From Eurosta solidaginis (Eukaryota; Arthropoda; Insecta; Diptera; Tephritidae), in the NCBI RefSeq assembly GCF_040869045.1, contig NC_090322.1:191145477-191209476 (forward strand): a stretch of 64,000 nt of DNA, given 5' to 3'. Made by a program: the position numbers and the translations under genes. Positions 1 to 11,482 of this stretch are shown here, piece by piece (the stretch's first letter is position 1; the number at the start of each line of letters is the position of its first letter). The notes under the pieces are model-generated. The model did no database searches. It was not told where the DNA came from and saw nothing but the letters and a program-made list of their open reading frames with translations.

Positions 1-570
1 GTGTTCTTCATTCGATTTAGCTAATTTTCATTTAACACATATATAGTAGTAACGTTCCTGCCAAATTTCATCATAATATCTTCAACGACTGTCAAATTAC
101 GGCTTGCAAAACTTTCAAATTACCTTCCTCCAAAAGTTGGCGGTGCCACGCCCATTGTCCAAATCTTTACTAATTTTCTATTCTACGTCATAAGGTGAAC
201 CCACCTACCAAGTTTCATCGATTTATCCGTCTTTGGTAATGAATAATCGCACTTTTTGGATTTTTCGAAATTTTCGATATCGAAAAAGTAGGCGTGGTTA
301 TAGTCCGATTTCGTTCGTTTTAAATAGCGATCTGAGATGAGTGCCCAGGAACCTATATACCAAATTTCATCAAGATACCTCAAAATTTACTCAAGTTATC
401 GTGATTACGGACGGACGGACGGACGGACATGTCTAAATAAATTTCTTTTTTCGCCCAGATCATTTTGATATATAGAAGTATATATCTATCTCGATTAGTT
501 TATGCCGTTAGGGATTGCCGTTATGCGAACAAAGGTAATATACTCTGTGAGCTCTGCTCAGCTGAGTATA
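1..570 (+). mobile_element. HINE copy 1 (Helentron/DINE-1-like), 5' part outside window
   Basis: The 3' half of a non-autonomous element that runs in from beyond the left edge. It shows the hallmarks shared by all copies here: a GCCACGCCCA block near 150, the palindromic TTTCGATATCGAAAA core near 275, a (GGAC)n run near 410-428, and the 3' hairpin GAGC-TCT-GCTC followed by CTGAGTATA, ending at 570 in front of an A-rich flank. The GGAC run plus the CACGCCCA blocks recall Drosophila DINE-1 (INE-1), a Helentron-type rolling-circle element. The class assignment is inference. No coding capacity is seen. Confidence 0.75.
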
Positions 571-605
571 ATAAATGGCTTACTTATAAAAAGGGTTTAT
601 TGTAC

Positions 606-1100
606 TTAAAAACGCTCTTTTGAGCAAGAAAAGTCTATTTCCAAATAATTTAAAATTCTGTTAAACTCAATCAAGGTTCTAGTAATTGGAGCATTGATTG
701 CATAAAGGGCTTTGGAAAGACGAACATTGAAGAATTCAGAGGTCCTAAGCGCTCTGGCAGGAATGTTTATGAAAATCCTCTCAAGGAGCATTGGGCAGTC
801 AATCGCACCGCGAAAAACGTCAAGCGACAAAGTTATTCTCCTGTTCTGCAGTGACTTTAAATTAATCAATAGGCATCTACCTTCATAAGTCGGAATGGGT
901 TCAGAGAAGCGTAAGCTGCGCAAAGCAAAATATAAGAATACTTTCTGGATCCGCTCGATTCTTACAATGTAGCACTGATAATACGGAGACCAAATGAAAC
1001 AGGCACACTCAAGTTTAGAGCGCACAAACGCTGTATACAAAAGATTTAGCGTATAAGGGTGATTTAATGAATAAGAGAGTGACTCCTCTCTCATCTGCAA
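606..1100 (-). pseudogene. LINE ORF2 C-terminal fragment, Jockey/CR1-like
   Basis: About 164 codons are open on the minus strand. They read like the region after the reverse-transcriptase palm of Jockey/CR1-type non-LTR elements: LLYTAFVRSKLECACFIWSP, then RIERIQKVFLYFALRSLRF, then LQNRRITLSLDVFRGAI. This domain follows the polymerase and is used only by the retrotransposon. The catalytic palm, endonuclease and ORF1 are all missing, so this is a dead 5'-truncated or internal fragment. A related but separate Jockey-like relic lies at 60290-61015, with its matching motif LEYAAIVWNPFYPIHSNRLE. It abuts the end of HINE copy 1 within 40 bp. Confidence 0.7.
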
Positions 1101-1813
1101 AACTTTTTTGTGACCTCAACCAAAATTAAATGTCTTTATTTTTTTCTAAAAACGCAAACATATCTGCAGCACCTGAAAGGACGGGTACCTGTGCGTATAC
1201 GTAACATATTTTTATTGGTATAAAAGAGTAACGTTACAAGCATTTAAGTGAAGATAATAAAGGTCCTTTTCTAAAGAATACATCCAAATATTAATTTTTT
1301 CTAATGCCAGAGGGCTCTGCAATAGCACACATAGCTCGTCTCATAGAGACGGTGTAGATGCTAAAGATAGCGAAGTTTTTGGTAAAAACCATATTCGGAA
1401 TCTAAATAGCATAGAGTCTCAAATGTTGAAAAATCTGCAACATAGAAGCCCGATGCCGCTCTGAATGCTATGCAACACATGCTCGAAAATGTTTGTAAGT
1501 TGAGACTGAGTCGTCTAAAGTATTGGTGACATAATGCTATAAACTTACGAAACTGAAGCTCCGCATCTGAGGCTATACCACTGAATACTCTTTGAAATAA
1601 TTTTACCGATATAAATACAAATAAAGTAACCATGATATATTTTTGTTTTGAGGAAGAACATTCGGTTGAGCATTTTAGGTGCATCTGGCTTGCCTTCGCT
1701 AGTATCAGGAAATGTAATTCCTTAGAGCTACTCCCTATGTAACTTTTGGAAACCCAATCTACTTATATTTATTGGTAAATCAAGTATATGTATTTAAAAT
1801 CGATCAAAAGTAG
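1101..1813. other. no recognisable gene
   Basis: AT-rich DNA. A 107-codon minus-strand open stretch (1361-1684) has no domain that I recognise and no codon pattern that sets it apart. Nothing else is supported. Confidence 0.5.
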
Positions 1814-2449
1814 GAGTGACATAAGGTCAACGGTCATAACATCAATTTTCCGTATGACCATTTCAAAGCTAAGAACAGAAGAAATGCTCCCAACATCAAA
1901 TTTCAAATGTTAAAAATGTGAACGTCAATTGTCGCGAAGCAGGGAAACGGCCAAAATAGTTTTGGCGGCTAAGCGCCAATTAATGATGATGAAGTAGTGC
2001 ACATATTTAAATTGTAACAGCTGGTGAATTTAAAATTATTTTTTGTCATCTCCGCTATAGTTTTGGTCAGTCGAATGAAAAGAGCACTTAGTGTTTTCCG
2101 GTGAAAGTTAAGAATGTAGAATTTATATAATGTGAGTAAAAGATATTAAAACAGCCCGGCGGGGATTATTCTGATAAACGAAGAAATATTTAAACTTAAC
2201 GCCTTATTAATCTTGCGTCTTATTTGGTTTGTGCTTGTTTCGATATAGTGAAGACATTGTTATGGTCTTTTCCGAAGCGGTCAAAAAATCAAGCAGAGAT
2301 TTTCGTAAACGGCCTTTAATTCAAGTTTAAGAACATCACAAAGTCAGTTAACCTTTTCGCCATTTAAAGTGTTCATGAGGCCTATTGACTGACCATTTGA
2401 AGTGGTCATAAGGACAATTGGCTCTAAGACCGTTGAATTTATGTCACTC
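1814..2449. mobile_element. MITE-like element with about 55-bp terminal inverted repeats
   Basis: The left end GAGTGACATAAGGTCAACGG is mirrored at the right end by a sequence ending in TTTATGTCACTC. The inverted similarity runs about 55 bp and includes GGTCATAAC / GGTCATAAGG and the ATGACCAYTTCAAA segment. The interior (about 520 bp) has no open frame worth noting. A single degenerate end of the same family lies at 15221-15290. The target duplication is not clear, so the superfamily is not assigned. Confidence 0.65.
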
Positions 2450-4257
2450 ATTCTGGTCAATGATAACCGCATCAGTATAATGACAGCAATATGATCTAAG
2501 TGCAGTTTTTTCTAACTACACAGGTCCAATAAAGAAATTCTAATCAACCAGATTTTTTCGTTTAAAGCTTATCAAACGTAGATCGATAGAGGGAAAAGAA
2601 AACAATTTAAATCCTTGACACTGAAAAGCAATGTACGCCTTCATTCTGGCCGTTCTTTCTCTTTTTGAGATTTTGAAAAATTTTAAATTCTTATGTTTTG
2701 AGCAGGGTCTTTCAGAAAATAATATTTCCGGACTTTTAATTTTGTATTCCGAAAAAAATTAAATTCGAATTTTTATTTTATTAGTTCAAAAATAAAAGCT
2801 AAATCAGGAATTTTCGTTTCTTTAAGAATAGAATAAAGTTCCGTCCTTACAACTATGGAATGGCCCATCCACAAGAAACGATTTTTTCATACTGAATCCT
2901 TTTTGTTTCAGCAGACAGCGGTGTATCAGATTTCAAGGGAATATCTCCATTGGAGCAAACTTTATGGGGAAAAAACAGGTGCAAGCTTACTAAAAAAAGT
3001 TTAAGTAGAGTACTATAAGAGTTGGTTTTAGTTTTTCTATGACAAATTTCTGGTATTAGGATCAAACAATTTTAAACTATGATGTAGGTTTCAAATCTAG
3101 ACATTTAGAAGAATCTATTGTTGAAAAACTTGTTTCATTTGGATAAGCCGTTCAATAGTTATAGAGCCGCTTTTTTTGTTAGTAAATAAAAGATCCCCCA
3201 AAAATACAAAGGATGCACGATTCGTTACCAAAGTTTTACCTATATCCCCATCATGTAGTACAATTTTTTAATCCGATCTATTTTGACTCAAAAAAGCGAT
3301 TAAAATGGTTACCTGATTTTTAGGTTATACGGTTCTTAAGTTCTGTAATTTTTTTAGACGCAAAGCCCATAAATTCTTGGCGATGTTTTTTTTTTTTTTT
3401 TTTTGTTCCAAATGTAAAGCTCTTCAGTTAATGAGCTTTTAAAGTTTTTTGGTTCTAAATATTTAATATTCCTTCAAATTTAAATTATTATAGTCTGATC
3501 TAAACGTGACTTTAAATGTTTATAATTTTTTAGATCTTAAATCAAAAAGTCACTAAGATTTAAATGATCTTACTTTCTTTAGTTCTTAGTGTTTCCAAGT
3601 ACACACATTACGTTTTAAGGTTTCGATATCATAAGCTTGAAAATTTTTAAATTATATTCAGAAGCTTTTAGGTTGCCAAACTTTGAACAATTCAATTTCA
3701 GTCAACGCTATTCCATTCACCTCTGCTATCTCAACCAAGCTCACCTTTAAAAATATATTTAACATCACTTATTTTATTTAATTTTAATTTTCATACGGGA
3801 ATTTACACTTATGTAGTTGGCATTAAACCGACTCGGTGTGCATTGTATGTATGCATACATATCTCATTCGTTTTCGTCACCATACTTCCAACCCAAAAAC
3901 TATTTTAGAACGGTTGGGGCACTTGTGCTTACGCAAGCTTTCACTATCTCGTTTTGTTCACATTTTCAACTCAACAATACTTAAACGCATAAAATAAAAC
4001 ACATGAACTTTAGTTAAACATGAATATTTGTAAATATGTATGTATATAAATATAATAAGGTGGGTCAATTTTTCATTTCTATATAAACCATTTCCAGCAG
4101 ATTCAGATTCTGAAAATCAAAAAGCTTCATACAAGTAGGGTCAAACTAAACAGTGAAAATTTCATTCGTAATATCGCCAAAAATGAGAACACGACAACAT
4201 AAAATCGGTGATCACATATCCCTAATGGCTCAGTGAGGTGGATAAATGAACACAATG
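2450..4257. other. AT-rich spacer
   Basis: No gene or clear repeat structure. It includes a 19-base T run at 3386-3404. Short open frames, such as 70 codons at 2853-3065 on the minus strand, carry no recognisable motif. Confidence 0.5.
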
Positions 4258-4261
4258 ATAT

Positions 4262-4789
4262 TGTAACGAATTTTTAGGAGTTCCTGATAATTATGCACCT
4301 TCTGCTAACGTTTGCATCGCTGAACTGTCAAATAAATTACTCCAGTATTCATTATTGCAAAATGGTCTTTATTTAGACTACTTTGAGAGTAGTACTAGAC
4401 AGTTATACTTCACTAATAGCGTGTTTAAATCAAACTGATTCCTCAAATTGCGCTGCTTTTATTCTCTCGGTTACCTCGAACGCCCATTTCTCCAAGGTCG
4501 GTCTAGTCGTTTCACGAACATGCCTTCTAGAACAGTTGCATCTCATACTTCGTTATTTAGACATATATGTATGTATACCTGTTGTTTATGATTTTCTTCT
4601 AGCTATATGTGTGTGTATGTATTAGTAAGAGATTCTGCTCTTATCCGCTGACTGCATATGTGTATGTGAAATAATCTCTTCGCTTCGAGCTGCTCGCTTT
4701 ATTGTGTACATGTACACAAGTGTGGCTGCTTGCTTTTTGTTGTTGTTGTGATTATTGCTTACATCATAATGATGCTAATATTCGCCACA
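4262..4789 (+). mobile_element. solo LTR (Gypsy-like)
   Basis: A 528-bp segment that begins TGTAACGAATTTT and ends CGCCACA, with the TG...CA termini of an LTR. It is flanked by a perfect 4-bp direct repeat ATAT (4258-4261 and 4790-4793). A diverged sister copy lies at 62022-62499 with the same ends. No internal retroelement sequence lies on either side, so each is a solo LTR left by recombination between the two LTRs of a provirus-like insertion. The segment GCAAAATGGTCTTTATTTAG is conserved between the two. The Gypsy-like label rests only on the 4-bp target duplication and the TGTAAC start. Confidence 0.75.
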
Positions 4790-4793
4790 ATAT

Positions 4794-5156
4794 TGAATGC
4801 AACTGTACTGCAGATGATCTATCGAGGAGGGATGTGACTGCCTTCATCCTTCCAGAAAATTATTAAATAAATAATTATAGACTCTTTTAAACTGAGTAGG
4901 CAAAGACACTATTTGCATGGCAAATATATTCTGGTCAGCACTTTCCAAGTGCTAATCTTCAAGACTCGTTTGTCCTGGAATAAAATTACATGAAAATCAA
5001 AATTAAGAAATTTCTTGTTTACATATACTAAAACAGAGAAATTCGAAAACCGCTATGAATCCTCTTAATTTTTTATCTTTAAAGTTTCATTTTTTCAGAG
5101 TCCTGCACCCGAATTCATTCGCTAAAACTCCATCGCTAAAAATATGTAAACCAGTA
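4794..5156. other. spacer, nothing recognised
   Basis: Between the solo LTR and the next inverted-repeat element. No open frame or repeat that I can support. Confidence 0.45.
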
Positions 5157-5929
5157 ACAAGTGCGCAGAAAAGTATGCAACATTTAGTAGCATATGAATA
5201 CAAAAAATAACAGCCTGATGCCCGGTTTTTCCAGTTGTACGTTAAATTACGCTTGAATTTATTTTGCAGTTTTCAGTCAACTTTAACTTAAGTTTAAGCT
5301 GACCTTAAACGGCCGATCTGGCAGGGTTAAACTCTAGTTAACCTATCAATTATTTTTATTTGCGTTCATTCGAAATGGCGTTGAATATACCCAACAAGCG
5401 TTTGGGCTTGAGTACCATTAGAGCTCATGTTGATAACTAGGCATAAAGAGAGAATTTTTTATGAAGCAAAAACTTCTATTAGGTACTTAAGTTGAAAAGT
5501 TTAATTCCAACTTGTGATTCTCAAATATAAGATTCGATACTACAGTATTTTTACGAAAATAAAATAAAATATATATAATTTATTTTTGATTAATTACACA
5601 TCATTACTGCTATCAACCATTCTTTCTCATAATAATCAGCTGTTGCTTTTGGTGGTACCACCTTGGAGATTTTTGTTCTACTCCACCTCAACTCGATATC
5701 CGATGTAGGATATCAACTATAGAAATGTGTTGAATATTCATTTCAGAACTGTACTGCTGCGTAGTTTAACTGGAGTTTAAATTTGACCAGAGTTTAAGTA
5801 AACTTAGTTTAAGCTTATCTTAACCATCTACTGAAAAACAGGGCCTTACTCTAATAATTACACGGGACTTAGGCGGTTATTCCTTATGACCATATAGACT
5901 AAATGGTGCATACTTTTCTGCGCACTTGA
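5157..5929. mobile_element. Tc1/mariner-like MITE, split by an inner insertion
   Basis: The outer ends read AAGTGCGCAGAAAAGTATGC on the left and its near-perfect complement (GCATACTTTTCTGCGCACTT) on the right, flanked by TA on both sides (5155-5156 and 5930-5931). Without the inner element (5221-5843) it would be about 150 bp. TA duplication and short size fit a Tc1/mariner-type MITE. The superfamily is inferred. Confidence 0.65.
5221..5843. mobile_element. PIF/Harbinger-like inverted-repeat element, copy A
   Basis: Begins CCCGGTTTTTCCAGT and ends ACTGAAAAACAGGGC. Internal landmarks are GGTGGTACCACCTTGGA and a run of GTTTAA-type words in both arms. The same family occurs at 46297-46750 (partial), 47051-48069 (complete, with TAA target duplications) and 49405-50230 (partial). 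The terminal GGCC..GGTTT and 3-bp TAA duplication of the complete copy are typical of PIF/Harbinger MITEs. No transposase is present. It sits inside the TA-flanked MITE. Confidence 0.65.
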
Positions 5930-6384
5930 TACTTTTACCGATGGATGGCGAATGTTGGAACTTGCGGGCTGAGCAATGTTTTGACTGTATCAAAAAAGCA
6001 AATATGATTATTTTCCTACACTTTTGCAAATGTAGTTAAATTGTATGCTTATATCTCTGCTTTTTTTACGTTGAGCTCCTTAATCATGATGCTTCGAAGC
6101 ATGAACCGCAATTTATATGCTAGATAAGCATTAAGCATGAAGCTAGGTAAGCAAATATATATAAAAACATGTATGTAAATAAATGCACACATATATGGAA
6201 AGCTATACACTTTTCTTGCCAAAAGCAGAACATATTAAAAAAAATGTCGAAAAATACTTTTTTGGCTTATATAAGAGGTATAAACTTATACACTTCTTCT
6301 TATGTAAGTAACTTTATTAAATTTATATTTTCAAGTGGTAACAAATAAATTTTATCACAAAGTTTATTTTTAACTAACTGTACC
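5930..6384. other. spacer, nothing recognised
   Basis: AT-rich, with short tandem-like AAGCATGAAGC words near 6100-6150 but no array or gene that I can define. Confidence 0.4.
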
Positions 6385-6687
6385 GGCAGATGTTGTTCTG
6401 CCAATATACCGCGTTCACTGTCACACACTGTCAGAAACCAGGTACCGATGCCTCCACAGACACTCCTTTGAGGGTCTTGCGGAGCTTGAATCTGCACACA
6501 GAAACGACATCTTGCGTTTCATCGGGCAAACGCGCTGGTTTAGTCTCACTGGGGTCTAAACATTCTTCGCAAGTAGGGAAATAGGAAATAGGGGCCCCGC
6601 GTGGTAGCACAACGGGCCACAACGGCCTACGTTAGTCTCCGCTTGGACAGCGGAGGCAGCCACTTAAACCTAACCTAACCTAACCTA
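6385..6687 (+). pseudogene. LINE 3' terminal remnant with (CCTAA)n tail
   Basis: A plus-strand frame reads SFEGLAELESAHRNDILRFI followed by GQTRWFSLTGV and a stop, which resembles the extreme C-terminus of R1/LOA/Jockey-type ORF2 proteins. After about 85 bp of untranslated sequence it ends in a run of AACCT repeats (6667-6687). The same AACCT tail closes the R1-like copies at 35274 and 56808. The reading frame is short and the assignment rests on the tail and the terminal motif, so it is moderate only. Confidence 0.5.
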
Positions 6688-6689
6688 TC

Positions 6690-7578
6690 AACGCATTTGC
6701 ATACGTTTCAGCTTAGCTCCATATATTACCACCCTTCACTGTGCTTAGGAATTTTAATGACGCTTTGAATGACCATTGTTAACTAAGCAACACCCTGCAA
6801 CAAACACATAAGCAGTGGTGGCAAACAACTGAGAGCAAAACACAAATTTTGTTTTTCTTTTGAGTTTATATCATCGAAGGAGTGTATACTTGAGGCTCAT
6901 AGATTTACAGAGCACAGCCTGCTGGAGTCAAATGTTTACAAATTATACTTCGTCAAGTAGAAAAAATGTTTAGGCACGTTTTGTTTACGTGCCTAGCTGA
7001 TCCAAGGCAAGGTTATCAAATCTCGATGCAGTAATTAAGCAGGATCCCCGAGAATATCTCGTTCATGACAAGGGGACCAAGTAATTCAAAAACCTTAATT
7101 ATGGTGCTCAGTTCACTCAGCTTGATTGAAGTATTTATTTACTGACCAGTTCAACATAACCTAAAAGTCTTAAATATATTTCGAGGTTGCGCAAATGAAC
7201 TTTAATCAACATTATCGACTCAAGATCTAAATAATTAGTCTACCCTCTCCATATTTCTAGTTACTTGAGCGAATTTTTAACCCTCATAAGAAATTTTAGG
7301 TGTGTACTTTTTAATGTGACCAGTTTCGATTATATTCCGATTATTCCCTACCTCCTAATATCGGTTCGTCTCACAGTATTCACGATATAGGTATTCGCGT
7401 ACTTCACTTATAATATGTTAAAAGAAAACTGTTTACTGTTTCATTACATTGCGCTGCATATATATCACTTAGTTGCTTCGTTATTATTTTCTCCAAGATT
7501 TACCATTTTCGCGAACAGCCTTGCCTAATAGTTGCTTATTTATTTCTCGTTCTTTTTTGAATTATACATATAAAAATA
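6690..7578. other. spacer, nothing recognised
   Basis: AT-rich DNA without a supported gene, repeat or RNA. Confidence 0.45.
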
Positions 7579-8089
7579 CAAATAAAGAAGGCTAAGTTCG
7601 GGTGTAACCGAACATTACATAATCAGCTGCCATATTACAGCTTGCAAAACTTTTAAATTACCTTCTTTTAAAAGTGGGCAGTGCCACGCGCATTGTCCAA
7701 AATTGTCTGTTCTGCATCATAACCCACCTACCAACTTTCATCGCTTTATCCGTCTTTGGAAATTTATTATCGCACTGTTTCGGTTTTTCAAAATTTTCGA
7801 TATAGAAAAAGTGGGCGTGGTTGTATTCCGATTTCGTTCATATTAAATAGCGATCTGAGATAAGTTCTCAGGAATTCACATACCAAATTTCATTAAGATA
7901 CCTCAAAATTTACTCAATTTATCGTGTTTACAGACGGACGAACGGACATGGCTAAATGAATTTCTTTTTTCGCCCAGATCATTTTGATATATAGAAGTCT
8001 ACATCTATCTCGATTAGTTTATGCCGTTATGGAGTACCGTTATGAGAATAAAATGAATATACTCTGTGAGCTCTGCTCAGCTGAGTATA
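7579..8089 (+). mobile_element. HINE copy 2, short internally deleted
   Basis: A compact 511-bp copy. The 5' end carries GTTCGG-GTGTAA-CCGAAC, a six-pair hairpin. It then jumps directly from the terminal block (ATAATCAGCTG) into the block containing GCCACGCGCATTGTCC, so the central repeat array and about 1-2 kb are missing. The 3' end has the GAGC-TCT-GCTC hairpin and CTGAGTATA, followed by an A run. It was probably mobilised as, or reduced to, a minimal element retaining both ends. Confidence 0.8.
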
Positions 8090-8164
8090 AAAAAAAAGCA
8101 AGTGAAAGCTCTCAAGAAAAGCGATGTTTTTATGGACTAGGCATTTGGGTATGCCTTACGGTGA

Positions 8165-8350
8165 ATCAGTAAATTCGAGGGTAATATATTTGGGATTTGT
8201 CTTAGCAAAATGTAGACAGCTAAGCACCAATTTATTTGTGGATTGAACAGGGTCATCATACTCCATACATACAAAATAACTAGGGATGTCCACAATGTTA
8301 AGTCGCACTCTCAACGAACAGTGCCCTGTTAACACGGAGTGAGCTATATT
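8165..8350 (-). pseudogene. decayed R1/LOA-like LINE C-terminus
   Basis: The minus strand is open for about 60 codons and reads NIAHSVLTGHCSLRVRLNIV, then CMEYDDPVQSTNKLVLSC, then LHFAKTNPKYITLEFTDS. The LTGHC(S/L)L motif with following Cys residues matches the post-RNase H, zinc-knuckle-like tail of R1/LOA-type LINEs. The better preserved copies nearby have LLSLKREDCRL followed by LTRHCLLASHAFKLGLVS (56395-56500). It is broken on both sides, and no RT or RNase H is visible next to it. Confidence 0.5.
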
Positions 8351-9325
8351 ATTTCCGTAACTGCAGCAGCTCAGCTTAAAACTTAATATTACCTACAGGC
8401 CGAAAGTACTACGGCACTTGCGAAGGCTCTTTTTCTCCCAACCCTTGCTTAACGGTCTCCAAGCTCACCCTCTGATAGCCACGATAGGTTCACATGCGCT
8501 GTTGATCACACGGTGACATATTTCAATGCTGTGAGTGATGCTTCCCAATCGGAATATATACTAAACACTCCAAGAGCAGCCGAAGTAGGAATATTGCCTT
8601 GCGTGGACTTAAAAATGTCTCCTATTCAATCCGGGGCCCAGCCGAAACCACATTTGGAGTCATCTGTTGTTACGAAGTTACAGATTTGTTGCCTCTGCTA
8701 GGAACCGCTCGTCATTGGAAGTGATTTGGCCGAAATATTGCTGAATATTGCACCGACTTGATTGCTCGAGAAAGTTGCGTTCAGCATTCAGTTTTCACTT
8801 CCATTGAGATTTTATCGGAAGTATGTCGTATAACGATACCTTTTTGGATGTTTTATGTATGTTCTGCTGATTTCCCGCCCAGTTTATTAATCGGAACTCT
8901 AATCTTAAACCTAATAGTTTACTAGCTTCTTCGAAATTATATTTCCAGGTAAGGGATTAATTAATCCCAGATTCTAGTGGCATTTTTTGTTTGGTGTATC
9001 AACACTGTTCTGTCATCTAATATCTGCAGCGCTGCATTATTCGAGAAGGTTAATTCTCTTCAAACTGCGATCTGTTCGCGAAATACTCTGTACACTCTGT
9101 CTCATCGTTCTTTTGACTCCAACTCCAAATGAATTCGCCTAACGATTTTCTTAGTTCGGTTCCCTATCACATTGCTGCTCATAGGGCTTAAAGATCATGA
9201 AACTTGAAACCGCTGCTTAACCCGGTCATAGACTACAGAATGTAAGTGTTGGGTAATTGTAAGCATAATGTGTAGGAATAATATACTGAATGAGGGTACC
9301 TAGAATGTAAGTGTAGGGTAAGCAT
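8351..9325. other. spacer, possible LINE decay
   Basis: The first 200 bases may continue the LINE relic on the minus strand, but frames are broken. From 8700 to 9325 I see no gene. A GTAAGTGTAGGGTAAGCATA-like word is repeated near 9241 and 9306. Confidence 0.35.
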
Positions 9326-9575
9326 AGGCGGTGTGGTGGTACCGTGCTCTGCTTACCAAAACGAAGGTCCTAGGTTCAAGTACCAGGTGAAGTAACATCA
9401 TAAAATTTGGCATCTAAGTGGGATCGCCCTGCAGTGAGAATTCATCTGCGCAGCAGCTGTCGTTAGAAGTCGGCATAAAACATATAGGTCCCGCGTCTGC
9501 AAATTTGTAGGAACACGACGCAAATTGGAATAAAAGCTCAGCCTAAGTCTCCCCCGAGGAAAATCCCGACAAGTA
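9326..9575 (+). mobile_element. tRNA-derived SINE, copy 1 (diverged)
   Basis: Starts GCGGTGTGGTGGTACCGTGC, a tRNA-like A-box region, followed by the B-box-like GGTTCAAGTACC. The body holds GTCGGCATAAAACATATAG and TTGGAATAAAAGCTCAGCC, shared with the copies at 11115, 15402, 35570 and 36843. It is the most diverged of the full-length copies. RNA polymerase III promoter use is inferred from the family structure. Confidence 0.75.
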
Positions 9576-9681
9576 TTGGTTTTTCTTTAGTAGGAAGTAT
9601 AAAAAGGAAAGGTAAACAGAAAAAAGGAGAGTGGATATTGCTGTAACAACCGCTATCGAGCGTGTAGTGCTTTTCGACGAG

Positions 9682-10010
9682 TTATCGGCTTGTTATCCAG
9701 TTGTTATCGGTTTGTTTTCGACGAGGTATAGACGAACTATCAATTTCCTACTGCAAAGTCATTAATTTGTTATCGATAAAAAAATGTTGTCGATGAAATA
9801 TCGCATTTGATCTATGAATTATCGATTTGTCATCAAGAAGTTGTCCGTTTGTTATCCAAAAAATATCCGTTTGTTATCGGTGTGTTACCGATTTGCTATC
9901 GACGTTTTATCACCGTGTTATTGATTTGTTATCGACGAGTTATCGGCTTGATATCCAAGTTTTATCGGTTTGTTATCGACAAGTTTCTGGTTGTTATCCG
10001 TAACAATAAG
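9682..10010 (+). repeat. degenerate TTATCG minisatellite
   Basis: Irregular tandem repeats of 13-20 bp built on GTTATCG, for example TTATCGGCTTGTTATCC, TTATCGGTTTGTT, TTATCGACGAG. One unit forms TTATCGATAA near 9769, which contains the DREF/BEAF-type TATCGATA word. A second array of the same words in the opposite orientation is at 20886-21190. A 92-codon plus-strand open frame across it is a by-product of the repeat. Confidence 0.7.
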
Positions 10011-10842
10011 TTCAGCGATTCATCGGTTTCAAATAACACATATGCTAAAAAAAAACTTCATAAAAAGTCCCAAACAACGTTCTGAAAACATCCTTTATGA
10101 ATCCAGAATAAGACCAAATTGTGCCGAATATCTGTACTATCTATTCTCTAAATTTCATAGCCTGTTATCTTTGCCTTGTTTTGTTTTTGCAAATGTAGTG
10201 AGGATCCCAAAGATTTACAAGGGTATTGTCCCTTTTAGTGTTGTGATAGTGTAGTATGGTTTGCATATATAGATAGCACGAAAAATAACGCGCAGGGTGT
10301 CCAAAAAATTCCCCGTTACAAAGTCTTACAGTTCGCTCTTTTCTGCTACCAACTCGTTCCCTAGAAGAGGAAAAGGTCTATAAATTCAGGTAGTGTAGAT
10401 ATTTATTTCATTATAGGCGTTCAGCAGTTAACTTTGATTTTAGTTTTCAATTACTTTTATACTAAATTTCTTTGTGAGCCGCCAGTGCTCGGTAAAATAT
10501 TTTTAGTTACGTTTAAAAAATTCTGTTCTCACTTTGTCTGTTACCTCACATTCAAACACATTGACACACCTTTGCCTACTTCCACGTTGCAGCGTTTGTT
10601 GCACCATTTCACTTAACAACTTTTGTTTTATATAAAAATAAATCAAATTATTATTGTGTTGACACTTTGTTGCTTAGTCGTTATCACTCAATGTGCAATA
10701 CAATGGTGTAAATATAATCATTTATATTACAGCCATGTGTATGTAATTGTGGGTGAGTGCATTTATGTGCTTCTCTGGCATGCTAAATTCAATTGCAACT
10801 CGTCGCGTCGTCGTATTATTTGTCATGGTAGCAGTTGCTTAT
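10011..10842. other. spacer, nothing recognised
   Basis: AT-rich unique-looking DNA. Two overlapping plus-strand open frames (10623-10877, 10747-10932) run into the HINE and show no domain. Confidence 0.4.
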
Positions 10843-11114
10843 TATACTCAGCGTGCTTTGCACACAGAGTATATTAACTTTGATTGGATAACGGTTGGAT
10901 GTACAGGTATAAAGGAATCGAGATATATATAGACTTCCATATATCAACATCACCAGTGTCGAAAAAAATTTGATTGAGCCATGTCCGTCCGTCCGTCTGT
11001 CCATCCGTTAACACGATAACTTGAGTAAATTTTGAGGTATCTTGATGAAATTTGGTATGTAGGTTCCTGGGCACTCATCTCAGATCACTATTTAAAATTA
11101 ACGATATCGGACTA

Positions 11115-11482
11115 CTGGCGGCCACCTTGGTGTGATGGTAGCGTGCTCCGCCTACCACACCGAATGCCCTGGGTTCACACCCCGGGCAAACCAACATCAA
11201 AATTTTAGAAATAAGGTTTTTCAATTAGAAGAATTTTTTTCTAAGCGGAGTCGCCCCTCGGCAGTGTTTGGCAAGCGCTCCGGGTGTATTTCTGTCATGT
11301 AAAGCTCTCAGTGAAAACTCATCTGCCTCTCAGATGCCGTTCGGAGTCGGCATAAAACGAGTAGGTCCCGTCCCGCCAATTTGTAGGAAAAATTAAAAAG
11401 GAGCACGATGCAAATTGGAAGAGAAGCTCGGCCTAAAACCTCTTCGGAGGTTATCGCGCCTTATATTTACTTATTTATTTAT
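11115..11482 (+). mobile_element. tRNA-derived SINE, copy 2 (best preserved)
   Basis: The head GTGTGATGGTAGCGTGCTCC and GGGTTCACACCCCGGG give tRNA-like A and B boxes. The body includes AAGCGGAGTCGCCCC, CAGATGCCGTTCGGAGTCGG and TTGGAAGAGAAGCTCGGCC, ending CGCGCCTTATATTTACTTAT. It lies inside HINE copy 3. Compared with HINE copy 6, about 50 bp of host element (the CACGCCC / TTCGATATC block) is missing at the junction and no target duplication is visible. Confidence 0.85.
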
